Shown piece by piece: positions 7,595-17,900 of a DNA stretch of 64,000 nt. Source of the DNA: an uncultured Kordia sp. (GTDB taxonomy: Bacteria; Bacteroidota; Bacteroidia; Flavobacteriales; Flavobacteriaceae); the NCBI RefSeq assembly GCF_947489565.1, contig NZ_CANLEA010000011.1:1-64000 (forward strand), written 5' to 3'. The number at the start of each line of letters is the position of its first letter. Positions within the stretch are counted from its first letter, which is position 1. The position numbers and the translations under genes are program-made. The notes below the pieces were generated by a model, which was not told the DNA's origin, ran no database searches, and saw only the letters and a list, made by a program, of their open reading frames with translations.

Positions 7595-8944
7595 TTATTC
7601 CGTTTCTGGTTCCATTTCAAAGTCTTCCATGAATTTTGTCGTGTAGTTTCCAGCAACATAATCAGGATGATCCATCAATTGTCTGTGGAAAGGAATGGTT
7701 GTTTTAATTCCTTCAATTACGAACTCATCTAAAGCACGTTTCATCTTGTTAATAGCTTCTTCACGTGTTTGCGCGGTTGTAATCAACTTTGCAATCATAG
7801 AATCGTAGTTTGGTGGAATTGAGTATCCAGCATATACATGCGTATCTAAACGAACTCCATGTCCGCCTGGCGCGTGTAATACTGTAATTCTTCCTGGAGA
7901 AGGTCTGAAATTATTATACGGATCTTCTGCATTAATTCTACATTCAATAGAGTGTAAGTTTGGTGTATAGTTTTTACCAGAAATTGGCACACCAGCTGCT
8001 ACTAATATTTGCTCACGAATCAAATCGAAATCAATTACTTGTTCGGTAATTGGATGTTCTACCTGAATACGTGTATTCATTTCCATAAAGTAGAAGTTTC
8101 TGTGTTTATCTACTAAGAATTCTACCGTTCCAGCTCCTTCATAGTTGATAAATTCTGCAGCTTTTACCGCAGCTTCTCCCATACGTGTACGTAAATCGTC
8201 CGTCATAAATGGAGAAGGTACTTCTTCTGTTAATTTTTGGTGACGACGTTGTACAGAACAATCACGCTCAGACAGGTGACATGCTTTTCCTGAAGAATCT
8301 CCAACCACCTGAATTTCGATGTGTCTTGGTTCTTCAATCAACTTTTCCATGTACATATCGTCATTTCCAAAAGCAGCTTTCGATTCTTGTCGAGCAGAAT
8401 CCCATGCTGGTTTTAAATCTTCTGGTTTCCAAACGGCGCGCATTCCTTTTCCACCACCACCAGCAGTTGCTTTCAGCATTACAGGATATCCTGTTTCTAC
8501 AGCTAGTTTTTCACATTCTTCAAAACTTTCAATGATTCCTTCACTTCCTGGAACACAAGGAACACCTGCCGCTTTCATCGTAGCTTTTGCAGAGGCTTTA
8601 TCTCCCATTTTATCAATCATTTCGGCAGAAGCTCCAATGAATTTGATATCGTGTTCTTCACATATTTTTGAGAATTTGGCGTTTTCAGATAAGAAACCGT
8701 ATCCTGGGTGAATTGCATCTGCATTTGTAATTTCTGCGGCTGCAATAATGTTTGACATTTTTAAATATGATTCGCTACTTGGCGCTGGTCCAATACAAAC
8801 AGCTTCGTCTGCGAAACGTACGTGTAGGCTATCAACATCTGCTTTTGAATATACAGCAACTGTTTTGATACCCATTTCTTTACAAGTTCTAATAACTCTA
8901 AGAGCTATTTCACCTCTATTGGCAACTAATATTTTTTTGAACAT
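7595..8944 (-). CDS. accC: Acetyl-CoA carboxylase biotin carboxylase subunit
   Basis: The 449-residue enzyme carboxylates biotin on AccB with ATP and bicarbonate, the first half of the acetyl-CoA carboxylase reaction in fatty-acid synthesis. Seen: [17 protein letters not shown] at the N-terminus, [10 protein letters not shown] at 79-88, the ATP-grasp glycine loop GGGGKGM at 162-168, [16 protein letters not shown] in the active site and RINAEDP in the C-terminal domain. Length matches the family. It is the last gene of a fabH-accB-accC operon and has its own terminator. The carboxyltransferase genes are not in this window. Confidence 0.97.
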   Translation of the reverse strand: MFKKILVANRGEIALRVIRTCKEMGIKTVAVYSKADVDSLHVRFADEAVCIGPAPSSESYLKMSNIIAAAEITNADAIHPGYGFLSENAKFSKICEEHDIKFIGASAEMIDKMGDKASAKATMKAAGVPCVPGSEGIIESFEECEKLAVETGYPVMLKATAGGGGKGMRAVWKPEDLKPAWDSARQESKAAFGNDDMYMEKLIEEPRHIEIQVVGDSSGKACHLSERDCSVQRRHQKLTEEVPSPFMTDDLRTRMGEAAVKAAEFINYEGAGTVEFLVDKHRNFYFMEMNTRIQVEHPITEQVIDFDLIREQILVAAGVPISGKNYTPNLHSIECRINAEDPYNNFRPSPGRITVLHAPGGHGVRLDTHVYAGYSIPPNYDSMIAKLITTAQTREEAINKMKRALDEFVIEGIKTTIPFHRQLMDHPDYVAGNYTTKFMEDFEMEPETE

Positions 8945-9032
8945 CTTTTGAAATTTTAAATGTTGAAATTAAAATTTGTAACTTTTTTAAGTGACACAAA
9001 TGGTGCGTACTTCAAGTTCTATTTAAAATTTC

Positions 9033-9527
9033 TTAGGATGGATCTACCAAGAATAATGGTTGATCAAATTCTACAGGTGAAGCATCATCTACTAATACTT
9101 TCACTATTTTTCCTGAAACTTCTGATTCAATTTCATTGAAAAGTTTCATTGCTTCAATCACACACAATACGCCTCCTTCAGAAATACTGTCTCCAACCTC
9201 AACAAAGTTTGGTTTGTCTGGAGATGGTTTTCTGTAGAAAGTACCAATAATTGGTGATTTTATAGTAACATATTTTGAATCTTCGTTTGCTGCTGGTGCT
9301 GGTGCTTCAGTTGCTGCTGGTGTTGCAGGTTGTGCTGCTACAGGAACTGCTGCTTGTGCTGGTTGAGGAATTCCAGCCATTGGAATTTGTTGCACTACAG
9401 TTGTCATTTCGCCTTTAGTTTCTCCAGTTTTAATGGTAATCTTTACATCTTCCATTTCAAGTTTTACTTCACTTGCTCCAGATTTGGCTACGAATTTAAT
9501 TAAGCTTTGAATTTCTTTTAAATCCAT
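9033..9527 (-). CDS. accB: Acetyl-CoA carboxylase biotin carboxyl carrier protein
   Basis: The 164-residue protein carries an N-terminal helix (MDLKEIQSLIKFVAKSG), an Ala/Pro-rich flexible linker at about 50-82 (many PAQAA and PATPAA units), and a C-terminal biotinyl domain with the acceptor lysine K128 in CVIEAMKLFNEIE. It is biotinylated by BirA and swings between AccC and the carboxyltransferase. It sits between fabH and accC on the same strand with short gaps, a standard arrangement. Confidence 0.96.
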   Translation of the reverse strand: MDLKEIQSLIKFVAKSGASEVKLEMEDVKITIKTGETKGEMTTVVQQIPMAGIPQPAQAAVPVAAQPATPAATEAPAPAANEDSKYVTIKSPIIGTFYRKPSPDKPNFVEVGDSISEGGVLCVIEAMKLFNEIESEVSGKIVKVLVDDASPVEFDQPLFLVDPS

Positions 9528-9547
9528 GAGATAGGTTTTAGTCGTTT

Positions 9548-10546
9548 CTAGTTAGAATTATATGCCCATTTTAGGTAAATAGCGCCCCATGTAAATCCGC
9601 CACCAAAAGCAGCAAAAATGAGGTTATCTCCTTTTTTGAGTTGTTTTTCATAGTCATGTAAACATAGAGGTAGCGTTCCAGAAGTTGTATTTCCATAACG
9701 CTGAATGTTCATCATAACTTTGCTTTCATCTACGCCCATACGCCTTGCAGTGGCATCAATGATACGTTTATTGGCTTGGTGTGGCACCAACCATTGTACG
9801 TCTTCATTCGTCAGATTGTTATCTTCCATTATTTTGGCACTTACGTCTGCCATGTTAGATACTGCGAATTTGAAAACAGTTTTCCCGTCTTGAAATACGG
9901 TATGTTGATTGTTTTTTATCGTTTCTTCAGAAGCTGGTAATATAGATCCACCAGCATCAATTTTAAGGTATTCACGTCCAATACCATCACTTCTTAGGTA
10001 TTCGTCTTGCAATCCGAATCCTTCTTCATTGGGTTCAAAAAGTACCGCTCCTGCGCCATCTCCAAAAATGATACAAGTGGCTCTGTCTGTGTAATCAATA
10101 ATTGAAGACATCTTATCAGATCCAATCAATAATACTTTCTTATAACGTCCAGATTGAATATAACTTGCTGCGGCAGACATTCCATATAAAAAACTTGAGC
10201 ATGCTGCTTGCAAATCGAAGGCAAACGCGTTGGTTGCTCCAATTTTACTAGCAGTATATACCGCTGTAGAGGCTACAGGCATGTCTGGAGTAGCTGTTGC
10301 TACAATGACCATGTCTATCTCTTTTGGGTCTAAATTTCTCTTTGCAATGAGGTCTTGGGCAGCTTTAATTGCCATATATGAAGATCCCGCTCCTTCTTCT
10401 TTAAGAATTCTGCGTTCTTTAATACCTGTTCTAGTGGTGATCCACTCATCATTAGTATCAACCATTGTTTCGAGTATCTGGTTGGTTAATACATAATCAG
10501 GAACATATGCTCCTACAGCTGTTATTGCTGCTGTAATTTTGGTCAT
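9548..10546 (-). CDS. fabH: 3-oxoacyl-ACP synthase III (KAS III)
   Basis: The 332-residue enzyme condenses acetyl-CoA with malonyl-ACP to start fatty-acid chains. The catalytic triad is visible: Cys116 in LQAACSSFLYG, His about 256 in VPHQANKRI and Asn about 286 in QRYGNTTSG. The N-terminal DEWITTRTGIKERRI and C-terminal FAAFGGGFTWGA signatures fit FabH. It opens the fabH-accB-accC operon and is separated from rpmF by a terminator, although the rpmF-yceD-fabH order itself is conserved in many bacteria. Confidence 0.97.
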   Translation of the reverse strand: MTKITAAITAVGAYVPDYVLTNQILETMVDTNDEWITTRTGIKERRILKEEGAGSSYMAIKAAQDLIAKRNLDPKEIDMVIVATATPDMPVASTAVYTASKIGATNAFAFDLQAACSSFLYGMSAAASYIQSGRYKKVLLIGSDKMSSIIDYTDRATCIIFGDGAGAVLFEPNEEGFGLQDEYLRSDGIGREYLKIDAGGSILPASEETIKNNQHTVFQDGKTVFKFAVSNMADVSAKIMEDNNLTNEDVQWLVPHQANKRIIDATARRMGVDESKVMMNIQRYGNTTSGTLPLCLHDYEKQLKKGDNLIFAAFGGGFTWGAIYLKWAYNSN

Positions 10547-10672
10547 ACCTTAACGTTGGTTTTTGTGATTTTTAATAAAAATTCATTAAAAATTAAACGA
10601 AATTACTAAAATTCTCTGATAATCTCGGCAAAATATGTCGTTTTTACATTTTTAACAAAAAAAACGCGCAAA

Positions 10673-10702
10673 TAAAAAACTCTCACGAAAGTGAGAGCTT
10701 TT
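10673..10702 (-). terminator. Intrinsic terminator after rpmF
   Basis: The stem CTCTCAC/GTGAGAG with a GAAA tetraloop is followed on the minus strand by a T run (complement of the A run at 10674-10679). It lies 20 bp past the rpmF stop and separates the rpmF unit from fabH. Confidence 0.8.
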
Positions 10703-10721
10703 ATGACTAAACATGTGTGTG

Positions 10722-10922
10722 TTATGCTAAGTTTTCTTCAGCAGTATTGTCAATCAATACTTTTCCTCTGTAATATAATTTTCCTTCGTGCCAGTGAGCT
10801 CTGTGATATAAGTGTGCTTCACCAGTAGTTGGGCACGTAGCGATTTGAGGAACAGTTGCTTTGTAATGAGTTCTTCTCTTATCTCTTCTTGTTTTCGAGA
10901 TTTTTCTCTTAGGATGTGCCAT
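10722..10922 (-). CDS. rpmF: 50S ribosomal protein L32
   Basis: The 66-residue product starts [17 protein letters not shown], the diagnostic basic N-terminus of bL32. It continues with an [17 protein letters not shown] stretch. The zinc-ribbon cysteines are reduced (one Cys before TTGEAH), as in zinc-independent forms. It is 8 bp downstream of the yceD-family gene and clearly co-transcribed with it. Confidence 0.97.
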   Translation of the reverse strand: MAHPKRKISKTRRDKRRTHYKATVPQIATCPTTGEAHLYHRAHWHEGKLYYRGKVLIDNTAEENLA

Positions 10923-10930
10923 TTTCTATG

Positions 10931-11479
10931 TTATTTATTATCCGTTAATAGTTTTTTTAATGTATTCCAACGAGGATCAATTTCCTCTTCAGTTTCTTTT
11001 TTTTCTGTACCAGGTTGTAGTTCTTCTAGCTTTTCGAGTATTTCAGACTTCAATGTTCCATCTTCAATACCAGGATGAATTCTTTTGGAAGGAACTGCCA
11101 ACACAATCATTTCATATATATATTGTGCTACATTGATTTCATATTCTCCATGAGGAACGATTAAAATTTCTTCATTTTCATCGTTATATTCATGTCCAAA
11201 TTTTACAATCAAGTTTAAATTCCCTTCTACAGGCTGCTCAAAAGGCTCATTCGTCACATCACAATTTACATTTACAGTACCTGAAGCGTTGAAAGTTAGC
11301 TCAAGCATTGTTGCTTTTTTGTGAAATTCTAATGTTGCATTTATTGCAGTTGCATTGAATTCATCAAATTCAAAAAGTTCAAAGAACGTATTATCAATTT
11401 GATAATCAAACTGGTGTTTTCCTTCTTTTAATCCTATAAAAGGAATCGTAAAGTCCTTTAGTACCATCATCTTAAACAT
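10931..11479 (-). CDS. YceD/DUF177-family protein
   Basis: The 182-residue protein is the usual upstream partner of rpmF. Family features seen are the central C-rich turn (VNCDVTNEPFEQPVEGNLNL), the acidic stretch EYNDENEEILIVPHGEYEINV, and the closing LAVPSKRIHPG. YceD proteins are linked to ribosome/23S rRNA maturation. The Cys spacing for zinc is not complete. An internal ATG at 11467 (MVLKDF) would also make a good start. Confidence 0.85.
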   Translation of the reverse strand: MFKMMVLKDFTIPFIGLKEGKHQFDYQIDNTFFELFEFDEFNATAINATLEFHKKATMLELTFNASGTVNVNCDVTNEPFEQPVEGNLNLIVKFGHEYNDENEEILIVPHGEYEINVAQYIYEMIVLAVPSKRIHPGIEDGTLKSEILEKLEELQPGTEKKETEEEIDPRWNTLKKLLTDNK

Positions 11480-11544
11480 CAGTTTCGAGCGTGCAAAGAT
11501 ATAAATTTTTCTTTACCCACATAAAGTTGTCAACATTTTTTTGT

Positions 11545-12591
11545 TTATATCTTACTTGGTTGCTTTTTTAGGGGATTTTCCGCGATCTCTTTGTATATGT
11601 TTCTGTTTCTAAAAATCTGTATTCCAGTGAATACTGCTTCTTTGAACGAGTTGTGATCTGCTTTGTTTTTTCCCGCAATTTCGTATGCAGTTCCATGATC
11701 GGGCGAAGTACGCACTTTGTTTAGTCCTGCTGTGAAATTTACACCTTGTCCAAACGATAAAGTTTTAAACGGAATCAGTCCTTGATCGTGATATGCTGCT
11801 AAGATGGCATCAAAGTTTTTATAATTGCTAGAGGCAAAGAAACTATCTGCCGCATACGGTCCAAAGACTAGCTTGCCTTCATTTTTAATTTTTTCCAGCG
11901 TCGGCTTTAATATTTCATCATCTTCTACACCAATGACACCATTGTCTCCAACATGCGGATTGATCCCTAAAACAGCAATTTTTGGCTTAGCAACTCCAAA
12001 ATCCTGTTTTAAGGTATTATATATAATGTTTACTTTCTTTTCAATCAGTTCGGGCGTAATGGCTGCCGAAACATCTTTTACTGCTACATGATCTGTCAAC
12101 AATCCCACACGAAGCGTATCGTTTACCATTAACATTAAGCTATCACCTTCTAAGGTTGCTCCCAAATAATCGGTATGACCCGGAAATGTAAACTCTTCCG
12201 ATTGCACATTGTGTTTATTAATAGGTGCCGTTACCAAGACGTCTATCATTCCTTCTTTTAAAGCATTGGTAGCTTCCGTAAACGATTTTATCGCAAACTT
12301 CCCAACAGCTTCAGATGATTTTCCATATTCAATATTCACAGCTTCTTTGGTAATGTTTACAACATTAATTTTTCCGTGCTGTATCTTTTCTGCATTGGGA
12401 ATACCATGCAAGTTCGTATGTATATTGAAATGCTTTTTTTGAAATGATAAAATTTTAGTAGATCCAAAAATAACAGGCGTACATAATTCTAACATCCTAT
12501 TATCTTTGAAGGTCTTCAAAATTACCTCTGTTCCGATACCGTTTAAGTCACCAACCGAAATTCCTACTTTTATTTTTTCCTCTTTCTTCAT
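11545..12591 (-). CDS. pdxA: 4-hydroxythreonine-4-phosphate dehydrogenase
   Basis: The 348-residue enzyme works in the DXP-dependent pathway to pyridoxal 5'-phosphate. Seen: VGISVGDLNGIGTEVILK at the N-terminus, VTAPINKHNVQ, FPGHTDYLG (metal and substrate site), ILGINPHVGDNG, AAYHDQGLIPFK, and RTSPDHGTAYEIAG near the end. Together these define PdxA. It is transcribed away from ribE, with the two start codons only 58 bp apart. Confidence 0.96.
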   Translation of the reverse strand: MKKEEKIKVGISVGDLNGIGTEVILKTFKDNRMLELCTPVIFGSTKILSFQKKHFNIHTNLHGIPNAEKIQHGKINVVNITKEAVNIEYGKSSEAVGKFAIKSFTEATNALKEGMIDVLVTAPINKHNVQSEEFTFPGHTDYLGATLEGDSLMLMVNDTLRVGLLTDHVAVKDVSAAITPELIEKKVNIIYNTLKQDFGVAKPKIAVLGINPHVGDNGVIGVEDDEILKPTLEKIKNEGKLVFGPYAADSFFASSNYKNFDAILAAYHDQGLIPFKTLSFGQGVNFTAGLNKVRTSPDHGTAYEIAGKNKADHNSFKEAVFTGIQIFRNRNIYKEIAENPLKKQPSKI

Positions 12592-12628
12592 TTACGTAAT
12601 TCAGACTTTTATTTCTTAATTTTACATG

Positions 12629-12636
12629 CAAATTTA
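12629..12636 (-). promoter_or_regulatory. Candidate -7 box for pdxA
   Basis: CAAATTTA on the plus strand reads TAAATTTG on the minus strand, a perfect TAnnTTTG. It lies 38 bp upstream of the pdxA start. On the plus strand TAATTTTA at 12618-12625 is a one-mismatch -7 box for ribE, so the two divergent promoters overlap. Confidence 0.4.
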
Positions 12637-12649
12637 ACGAAATTAATAG

Positions 12650-13246
12650 ATGTTCACAGGGATTATTGAAGAATTAGGTGTGATTACGCATTTAGAGCGC
12701 GAAAAAGAAAACCTTCATATTACAGTTCAAAGCAGTTTAACAAGCGAATTAAAAATTGATCAAAGTGTAGCACACAATGGTGTTTGCTTGACGGTGGTTG
12801 ATAGAAATCTTACAGAGAATACATATGTAGTTACTGCCATTCAAGAAACTTTAGATAAAACCAATCTTGGTCATTGGAAAGTAGGCGATCGTGTTAATTT
12901 AGAACGTGCAATGAAGTTAGGAGACCGTTTGGACGGACATATTGTACAAGGTCATGTAGATCAAATTGCGACATGTATATCTGTAAAAGAAAGTGACGGA
13001 AGTTGGTATTATACCTTTGAATATGATCCTTCTTTAAGCAATATTACTATTGAAAAAGGGTCGATTACAGTAAATGGTACAAGTTTGACAGTGGTAAATT
13101 CGGAAAGAAATTCTTTTTCGGTTGCTATTATTCCATATACATATAGCCATACAGTCTTTCAATATATGAAAGATGGCTCAATTGTAAATTTGGAATTTGA
13201 TGTTATAGGGAAATACGTTGCAAGACTTCAGGGGCTGTCGAAGTAA
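12650..13246 (+). CDS. ribE: Riboflavin synthase, alpha subunit
   Basis: The 198-residue product starts MFTGIIEELG, the hallmark of the enzyme that dismutates two 6,7-dimethyl-8-ribityllumazines to riboflavin. Two tandem lumazine-binding barrels are visible: VAHNGVCLTVV with NLERAMKLGDRLDGHIVQGH in the first half, and ITVNGTSLTVV in the second. The length is standard. Its stop codon directly abuts the stop codon of the convergent PID-CTERM gene with no intergenic base. No FMN riboswitch is visible upstream. Confidence 0.96.
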   Translation: MFTGIIEELGVITHLEREKENLHITVQSSLTSELKIDQSVAHNGVCLTVVDRNLTENTYVVTAIQETLDKTNLGHWKVGDRVNLERAMKLGDRLDGHIVQGHVDQIATCISVKESDGSWYYTFEYDPSLSNITIEKGSITVNGTSLTVVNSERNSFSVAIIPYTYSHTVFQYMKDGSIVNLEFDVIGKYVARLQGLSK

Positions 13247-13441
13247 TTACTTTTTTACTTTTTTCCGAATACCATACAATAATCCAGCGGCTAATACGCC
13301 TACCAAACCAGCATCGATCGGGAATCCCGGTGGAGGCGGTGGTCCAGGTGGCGGAGGTACGATTTGGGCGTGTGTTGTTGTTAAAAAAGCTAGTGCTAGT
13401 ATAACAAAACACAACAGGGTCTTTTGGTTTAATTTTGCCAT
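13247..13441 (-). CDS. Small PID-CTERM sorting-domain protein
   Basis: The 64-residue product begins MAKLNQKTLLCFVILALAFL, a signal peptide ending at THAQ. A Pro/Gly-rich linker (PPPPGPPPPPGFP) follows, then the sequence PIDAGLVGVLAAGLLYGIRK and a basic tail. A PID motif, a hydrophobic helix and a basic end match the PID-CTERM sorting signal of Bacteroidota. Almost nothing lies between signal peptide and sorting domain. The frame extends to an earlier ATG at 13477, but the signal peptide argues for 13441. Confidence 0.75.
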   Translation of the reverse strand: MAKLNQKTLLCFVILALAFLTTTHAQIVPPPPGPPPPPGFPIDAGLVGVLAAGLLYGIRKKVKK

Positions 13442-13499
13442 AACGGTGTAAAAGTATAAAATTATAGGGTTTGACAAAATATTTTATGTTATATCATTG

Positions 13500-13507
13500 C
13501 AAATTTA
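13500..13507 (-). promoter_or_regulatory. Candidate -7 box for the PID-CTERM gene
   Basis: CAAATTTA on the plus strand gives TAAATTTG on the minus strand, 59 bp before the start codon. The matching TTG is not at the ideal distance. The 335-bp gap 13442-13776 otherwise holds only AT-rich sequence and the -7 box at 13740. Confidence 0.35.
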
Positions 13508-13739
13508 TCTATGAAACGACAAAAAAAGACGTCGAACTCAGATTTTTACTAGGTTTTTTTTGTCCAATTCCCACAAACAAACTACTCTTATGTTCTCCTA
13601 AATTACAATAAAAAAGTAGATTTACAGCATATACTTTCAAAAGGAATATGCGTTTTATAGCTTATCTTACTGAAACACATTCTGGTAGATTCTAAATTTT
13701 ATTAAGTTTTTTTTAAGACTTAGAAAGTAAACTTATAGA

Positions 13740-13747
13740 TAAATTTG
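13740..13747 (+). promoter_or_regulatory. Candidate -7 box of the RND efflux operon
   Basis: TAAATTTG matches TAnnTTTG and lies 29 bp upstream of the adaptor start codon. No exact TTG occurs 19 bp upstream; a T-rich run is present instead. Confidence 0.4.
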
Positions 13748-13776
13748 CAGTCTAACCATCTAAATAACCTCTCCAG

Positions 13777-14937
13777 ATGCGAAATATTATACTTTCGATT
13801 CTTGGGGCACTACTTATTGCCGGTGCCTTCTATTTCGGAAACATTATAGCCAATGGTAAACAGAAAAAAAGACCTGTTCCCAAAAAAGTAATCAAAACAG
13901 TATATACAAATACCGTTCAAAATGGCACGATTCCTATTGTTATTTCTGCCAACGGAAATCTTGTAGCTAAAAGACGTGTAGAGTTGTATGCAGAAGTACA
14001 AGGTATTTTTAAAACAAATAGAAAACTGTTTAAGCCAGGACAAAAGTATCGTCAAGGAGAAACATTGATTCGTATTGATGCTGCCGAATATTATGCCAAT
14101 GTGCAGTCGTCAAAAAGTAATTTGTACAATTCAATTGCGGCGATTATGCCTGATTTACGATTGGATTTCCCAGATATCTATCCAAAATGGCAACAATATC
14201 TTTCTAATTTCGATCTAAATAAAACCACGCCGAAGTTGCCTGAAATGACTACAGAAAAGGAAAAGTACTTTATTACTGGACGTAGCATTGTCACTAATTA
14301 TTATAATGTTAAAAACTTAGAGCAACGTTTATCTAAATATACCATTAGCGCACCATTTTCAGGAATTTTAACCGAAGCCTTGGTTACTGAAGGTTCTTTG
14401 ATTAGAAACGGGCAAAAACTAGGTGCTTTTATCGATGATTCTGTCTACGAAATGGAAGTTGCATTAAGCAAACAATATGCGAGTCTGCTAAAAGTTGGCG
14501 AAAAAGTAGCATTGAATAATTTAGAGAATACCGAAAAATTCTCAGGAATTGTTTCCCGTGTCAACGGAAGTATTGATGCAACCACACAAACCATTACTGC
14601 TTATATCGAAGTAAAAGACGAGAAACTGAAAGAAGGGATGTATTTAGAAGCAAATCTAAATGCCAAAGAAGAGACCAATGCTATTGAAATAGATCGGAAT
14701 TTAGTACTTGATGATAATCAACTATTTGTTGTAAGAGACAGTATACTAGACATGATAAAAGTAAATCCTGTGTATTTCTCGGATACAAAAGCAGTGGTAA
14801 AAAGTATTCCTAATGGAACCGTTATTTTATCAAAATCAGTGCCTGGTGCATACGCTGGTATGTTGGTAAAACCGCTCACTTCTCAAAATTCAAAAGATAC
14901 TATAACACCTATTGCAGAACCTAAAAAAGTAAAGTAA
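13777..14937 (+). CDS. RND efflux periplasmic adaptor (membrane fusion protein)
   Basis: The 386-residue protein has an N-terminal hydrophobic anchor (IILSILGALLIAGAFYFGN), a split biotinyl-lipoyl domain (VELYAEVQGIF ... YTISAPFSGILTEALV) around a short helical hairpin, and a beta-barrel domain (KVGEKVALNNLEN). It bridges the inner-membrane pump to the TolC-like channel. It is the first gene of the adaptor-pump-channel operon, 3 bp before the pump gene. Substrate unknown. Confidence 0.92.
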   Translation: MRNIILSILGALLIAGAFYFGNIIANGKQKKRPVPKKVIKTVYTNTVQNGTIPIVISANGNLVAKRRVELYAEVQGIFKTNRKLFKPGQKYRQGETLIRIDAAEYYANVQSSKSNLYNSIAAIMPDLRLDFPDIYPKWQQYLSNFDLNKTTPKLPEMTTEKEKYFITGRSIVTNYYNVKNLEQRLSKYTISAPFSGILTEALVTEGSLIRNGQKLGAFIDDSVYEMEVALSKQYASLLKVGEKVALNNLENTEKFSGIVSRVNGSIDATTQTITAYIEVKDEKLKEGMYLEANLNAKEETNAIEIDRNLVLDDNQLFVVRDSILDMIKVNPVYFSDTKAVVKSIPNGTVILSKSVPGAYAGMLVKPLTSQNSKDTITPIAEPKKVK

Positions 14938-14940
14938 GTC

Positions 14941-17900
14941 ATGAGAAAAATAATTGCTTACTTTATAAAACATAGTGTTGCAGTAAATATCGTGATTGCT
15001 TTTTTTGCAGTCTTTGGAATTTATGGAGCGTATACGTTAAATTCTTCTTTTTTCCCGTTGGTCGATTCCAAAAATGTAACGATCAATGTTACGTATCCTG
15101 GAGCATCTCCACAAGAAATTGAAGAAGGAATTGTCCTAAAGATTGAAGACAATCTGAAAGGATTAAGCGGCGTAGAACGTGTAACCTCAACTTCTAATGA
15201 AAATAGCGGAGTTATCAATATTGAAATTGAAAAAGGAAGAGATATTGATTTTATGCTGTTGGAAATTAAAAATGCAGTCGATCGTGTGCCTTCATTTCCA
15301 ACAGGTATGGAACCTTTGGTGGTTGCCAAACGAGAAGCGGTCCGTGAAACGATATCTTTTGCAGTCAGTGGTAAAGGAATTCCGTTAGTCACACTAAAAC
15401 AAATAGGAAGACAAGTAGAAAACGATTTGCGCGGTATTGATGGTATTTCGCAAATTAATATTACAGGATATCCAGATGAAGAAATAGAAATTGCCATCAA
15501 CGAAACTAACTTACTCGCCTACGATCTCTCGTTTACAGAAGTATCTAACGCCATTAATCAAGCGAGTCTAATTACGACTGGTGGAACGATAAAAACAAGC
15601 GCTGAAGAATATCTAATTCGCGCCAACGCTCGTTCGTATTATGCAGATGAATTGTCCAACTTAGTGGTAAAATCAGATGCATCTGGACGAATTATTCGCT
15701 TAAAAGATGTTGCCGAAGTACGCGACCAGTTTTCGGAAACACCGAATGCCAATTATTTTGATGGGAATCTTTCGATCAATATTAGCATTACAAGTACCAA
15801 TACCGAAGATTTAATTTCTTCCGCAGAAAAAACCAAAGAATACATTGCTGAGTTCAATCAAAAATATGATAATGTTCAGTTGGATGTGGTAGGTGATCGA
15901 TCAAAAACATTGGTACAACGAACCGAATTATTGACAGAAAATGCAGTGATAGGTATGATTCTCGTACTCATATTTTTATCTCTTTTCTTAAATACACGTT
16001 TGGCATTTTGGGTAGCTTTTGGATTGCCCGTTGCCTTCCTAGGAATGTTTATGTTGGCAGGCTATTTCAATGTCACCATTAATGTATTGTCACTTTTCGG
16101 GATGATTATCGTGATTGGAATTTTGGTTGATGATGGAATTGTCATTGCAGAAAATATCTATCAACAATATGAAAAAGGGAAATCGCCAGAAGAAGCCGCT
16201 ATTGATGGCGTTATGGAAGTATTGCCCGCTATTATTTCTGCCATAGTCACCACTATTTTAGCCTTTAGTATTTTTCTGTTTTTAGATGGTCGAATAGGTG
16301 ATTTTTTCGGAGAAGTATCTATCGTAGTGATGCTTACTTTAGTAGTTTCCTTAGTAGAAGCTTTGATTATATTACCAGCGCATTTAGCACATTCAAAAGC
16401 CTTGCGAGCACACAATAAAGAACCCAAAGGACTCTTGCCACGATTATTTTCAAAACTTCGCTACATCAATACATTCGGAGATGCTATTATGACTTGGCTT
16501 CGTGATAAAGTCTACAGTCCAGCTTTAAAATTTTCGTTAAAATATAAATTCTTAACCTTTGCTTTCTTCATTGTGTTTTTAATTTTAACGCAGGCAAGTT
16601 TTCAAGGCGGAATCATTAGAGGTGCATTTTTCCCAAGAATCGCTAGTGACCGAGTAACAATTACGCTCAACATGCCTAATGGAACCAATGAAAATGTTAC
16701 GGATAGTATTATTTCTTTTATAGAAAGCAAAGCAAAAGAAGTTACCAAAGAAATTAATGACGAATATATTGGCAAAGACGATGAAAAATATTTAGTAGAA
16801 AACATCATTAAAAGAATTGGTCCTGGTTCTTCTACAGCCAGATTAGAAGTCAATTTATTACCTGGTGAAGAACGTCCTAATGTAATTACTTCCGATTTAG
16901 TTTCCAATCGAATAAAAGAAGCTGTAGGAGATGTTATTGGTACGGAAAGTTTGGTATATGGTAGTGGTGGAAATTTTGGTGGACTTCCTGTTTCGGTATC
17001 CTTATTAGGAAATAATATTGCTGAATTAAAAGCTGTAAAAACAGAGCTAAAAGAAGTTCTTAAAGGCAATGTATTATTAAAAGATGTTACAGATACTGAT
17101 CCTGCCGGAATTAAAGAAGTGCGCTTACAGCTCAACGAAAGTGCATACGCTTTAGGCTTGAATTTACGAACGGTAATGACACAAGTACGATCGGCATTTT
17201 TTGGAGCACAAGCACAACGTTTTCAACGTGGACAAGATGAAATTAGAGTTTGGGTACGTTATGACAAGCCAAATCGATCTTCCATCAATAATTTAGACGA
17301 CATGCGCATCATCACGCCAAGTGGACAACGTGTGCCTTTAAAAGAAATTGCGAGTTATAGTATTGCGCGTGGAGAAGTTGCCATCAATCACTTAGAAGGC
17401 CGTCGTGAAATTCAGGTTTCTGCAGATATCAAAGACACGAAAAAAACAAGTGCCACCGATATTATGGCAGAACTGAAAGACGAGATCATGCCTGAAATTT
17501 TATCTCGTTATCCAACCGTAACACCATCTTACGAAGGACAAAACAGAGAACGTAATAAATTGATGGATTCCTTAGGTCCAGTAGGTTTAACGGTGTTGCT
17601 CTTAATTTATATTGTCATCGCTTTTACCTTTAGAAGTTACAGTCAGCCATTATTACTATTGTTGCTAATTCCGTTGAGTTTGCCAGCTGTGGCTTGGGGA
17701 CATTGGATGCACGATTTTTCAGTAAATATTTTATCCATGTTAGGAATTATTGCCCTGATTGGAATTATGGTAAACGACGGACTCGTATTGATTGGAAAAT
17801 TCAATAATAATCTACGGGAAGGAATGTCGTTTGACGATGCTTTGTATGAAGCAGGTCGCGCACGTTTTAGAGCCATCTTCTTAACTTCTATTACAACGGT

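Noticed and set aside
12540-12660. FMN riboswitch before ribE
   Set aside because: Only 58 bp separate the pdxA and ribE start codons, too little for an RFN element, and no conserved RFN helices are visible.
15021-15500. 159-codon open frame antisense to the RND pump
   Set aside because: It is Ser/Ile-rich with no family signal, and the pump is intact on the opposite strand.
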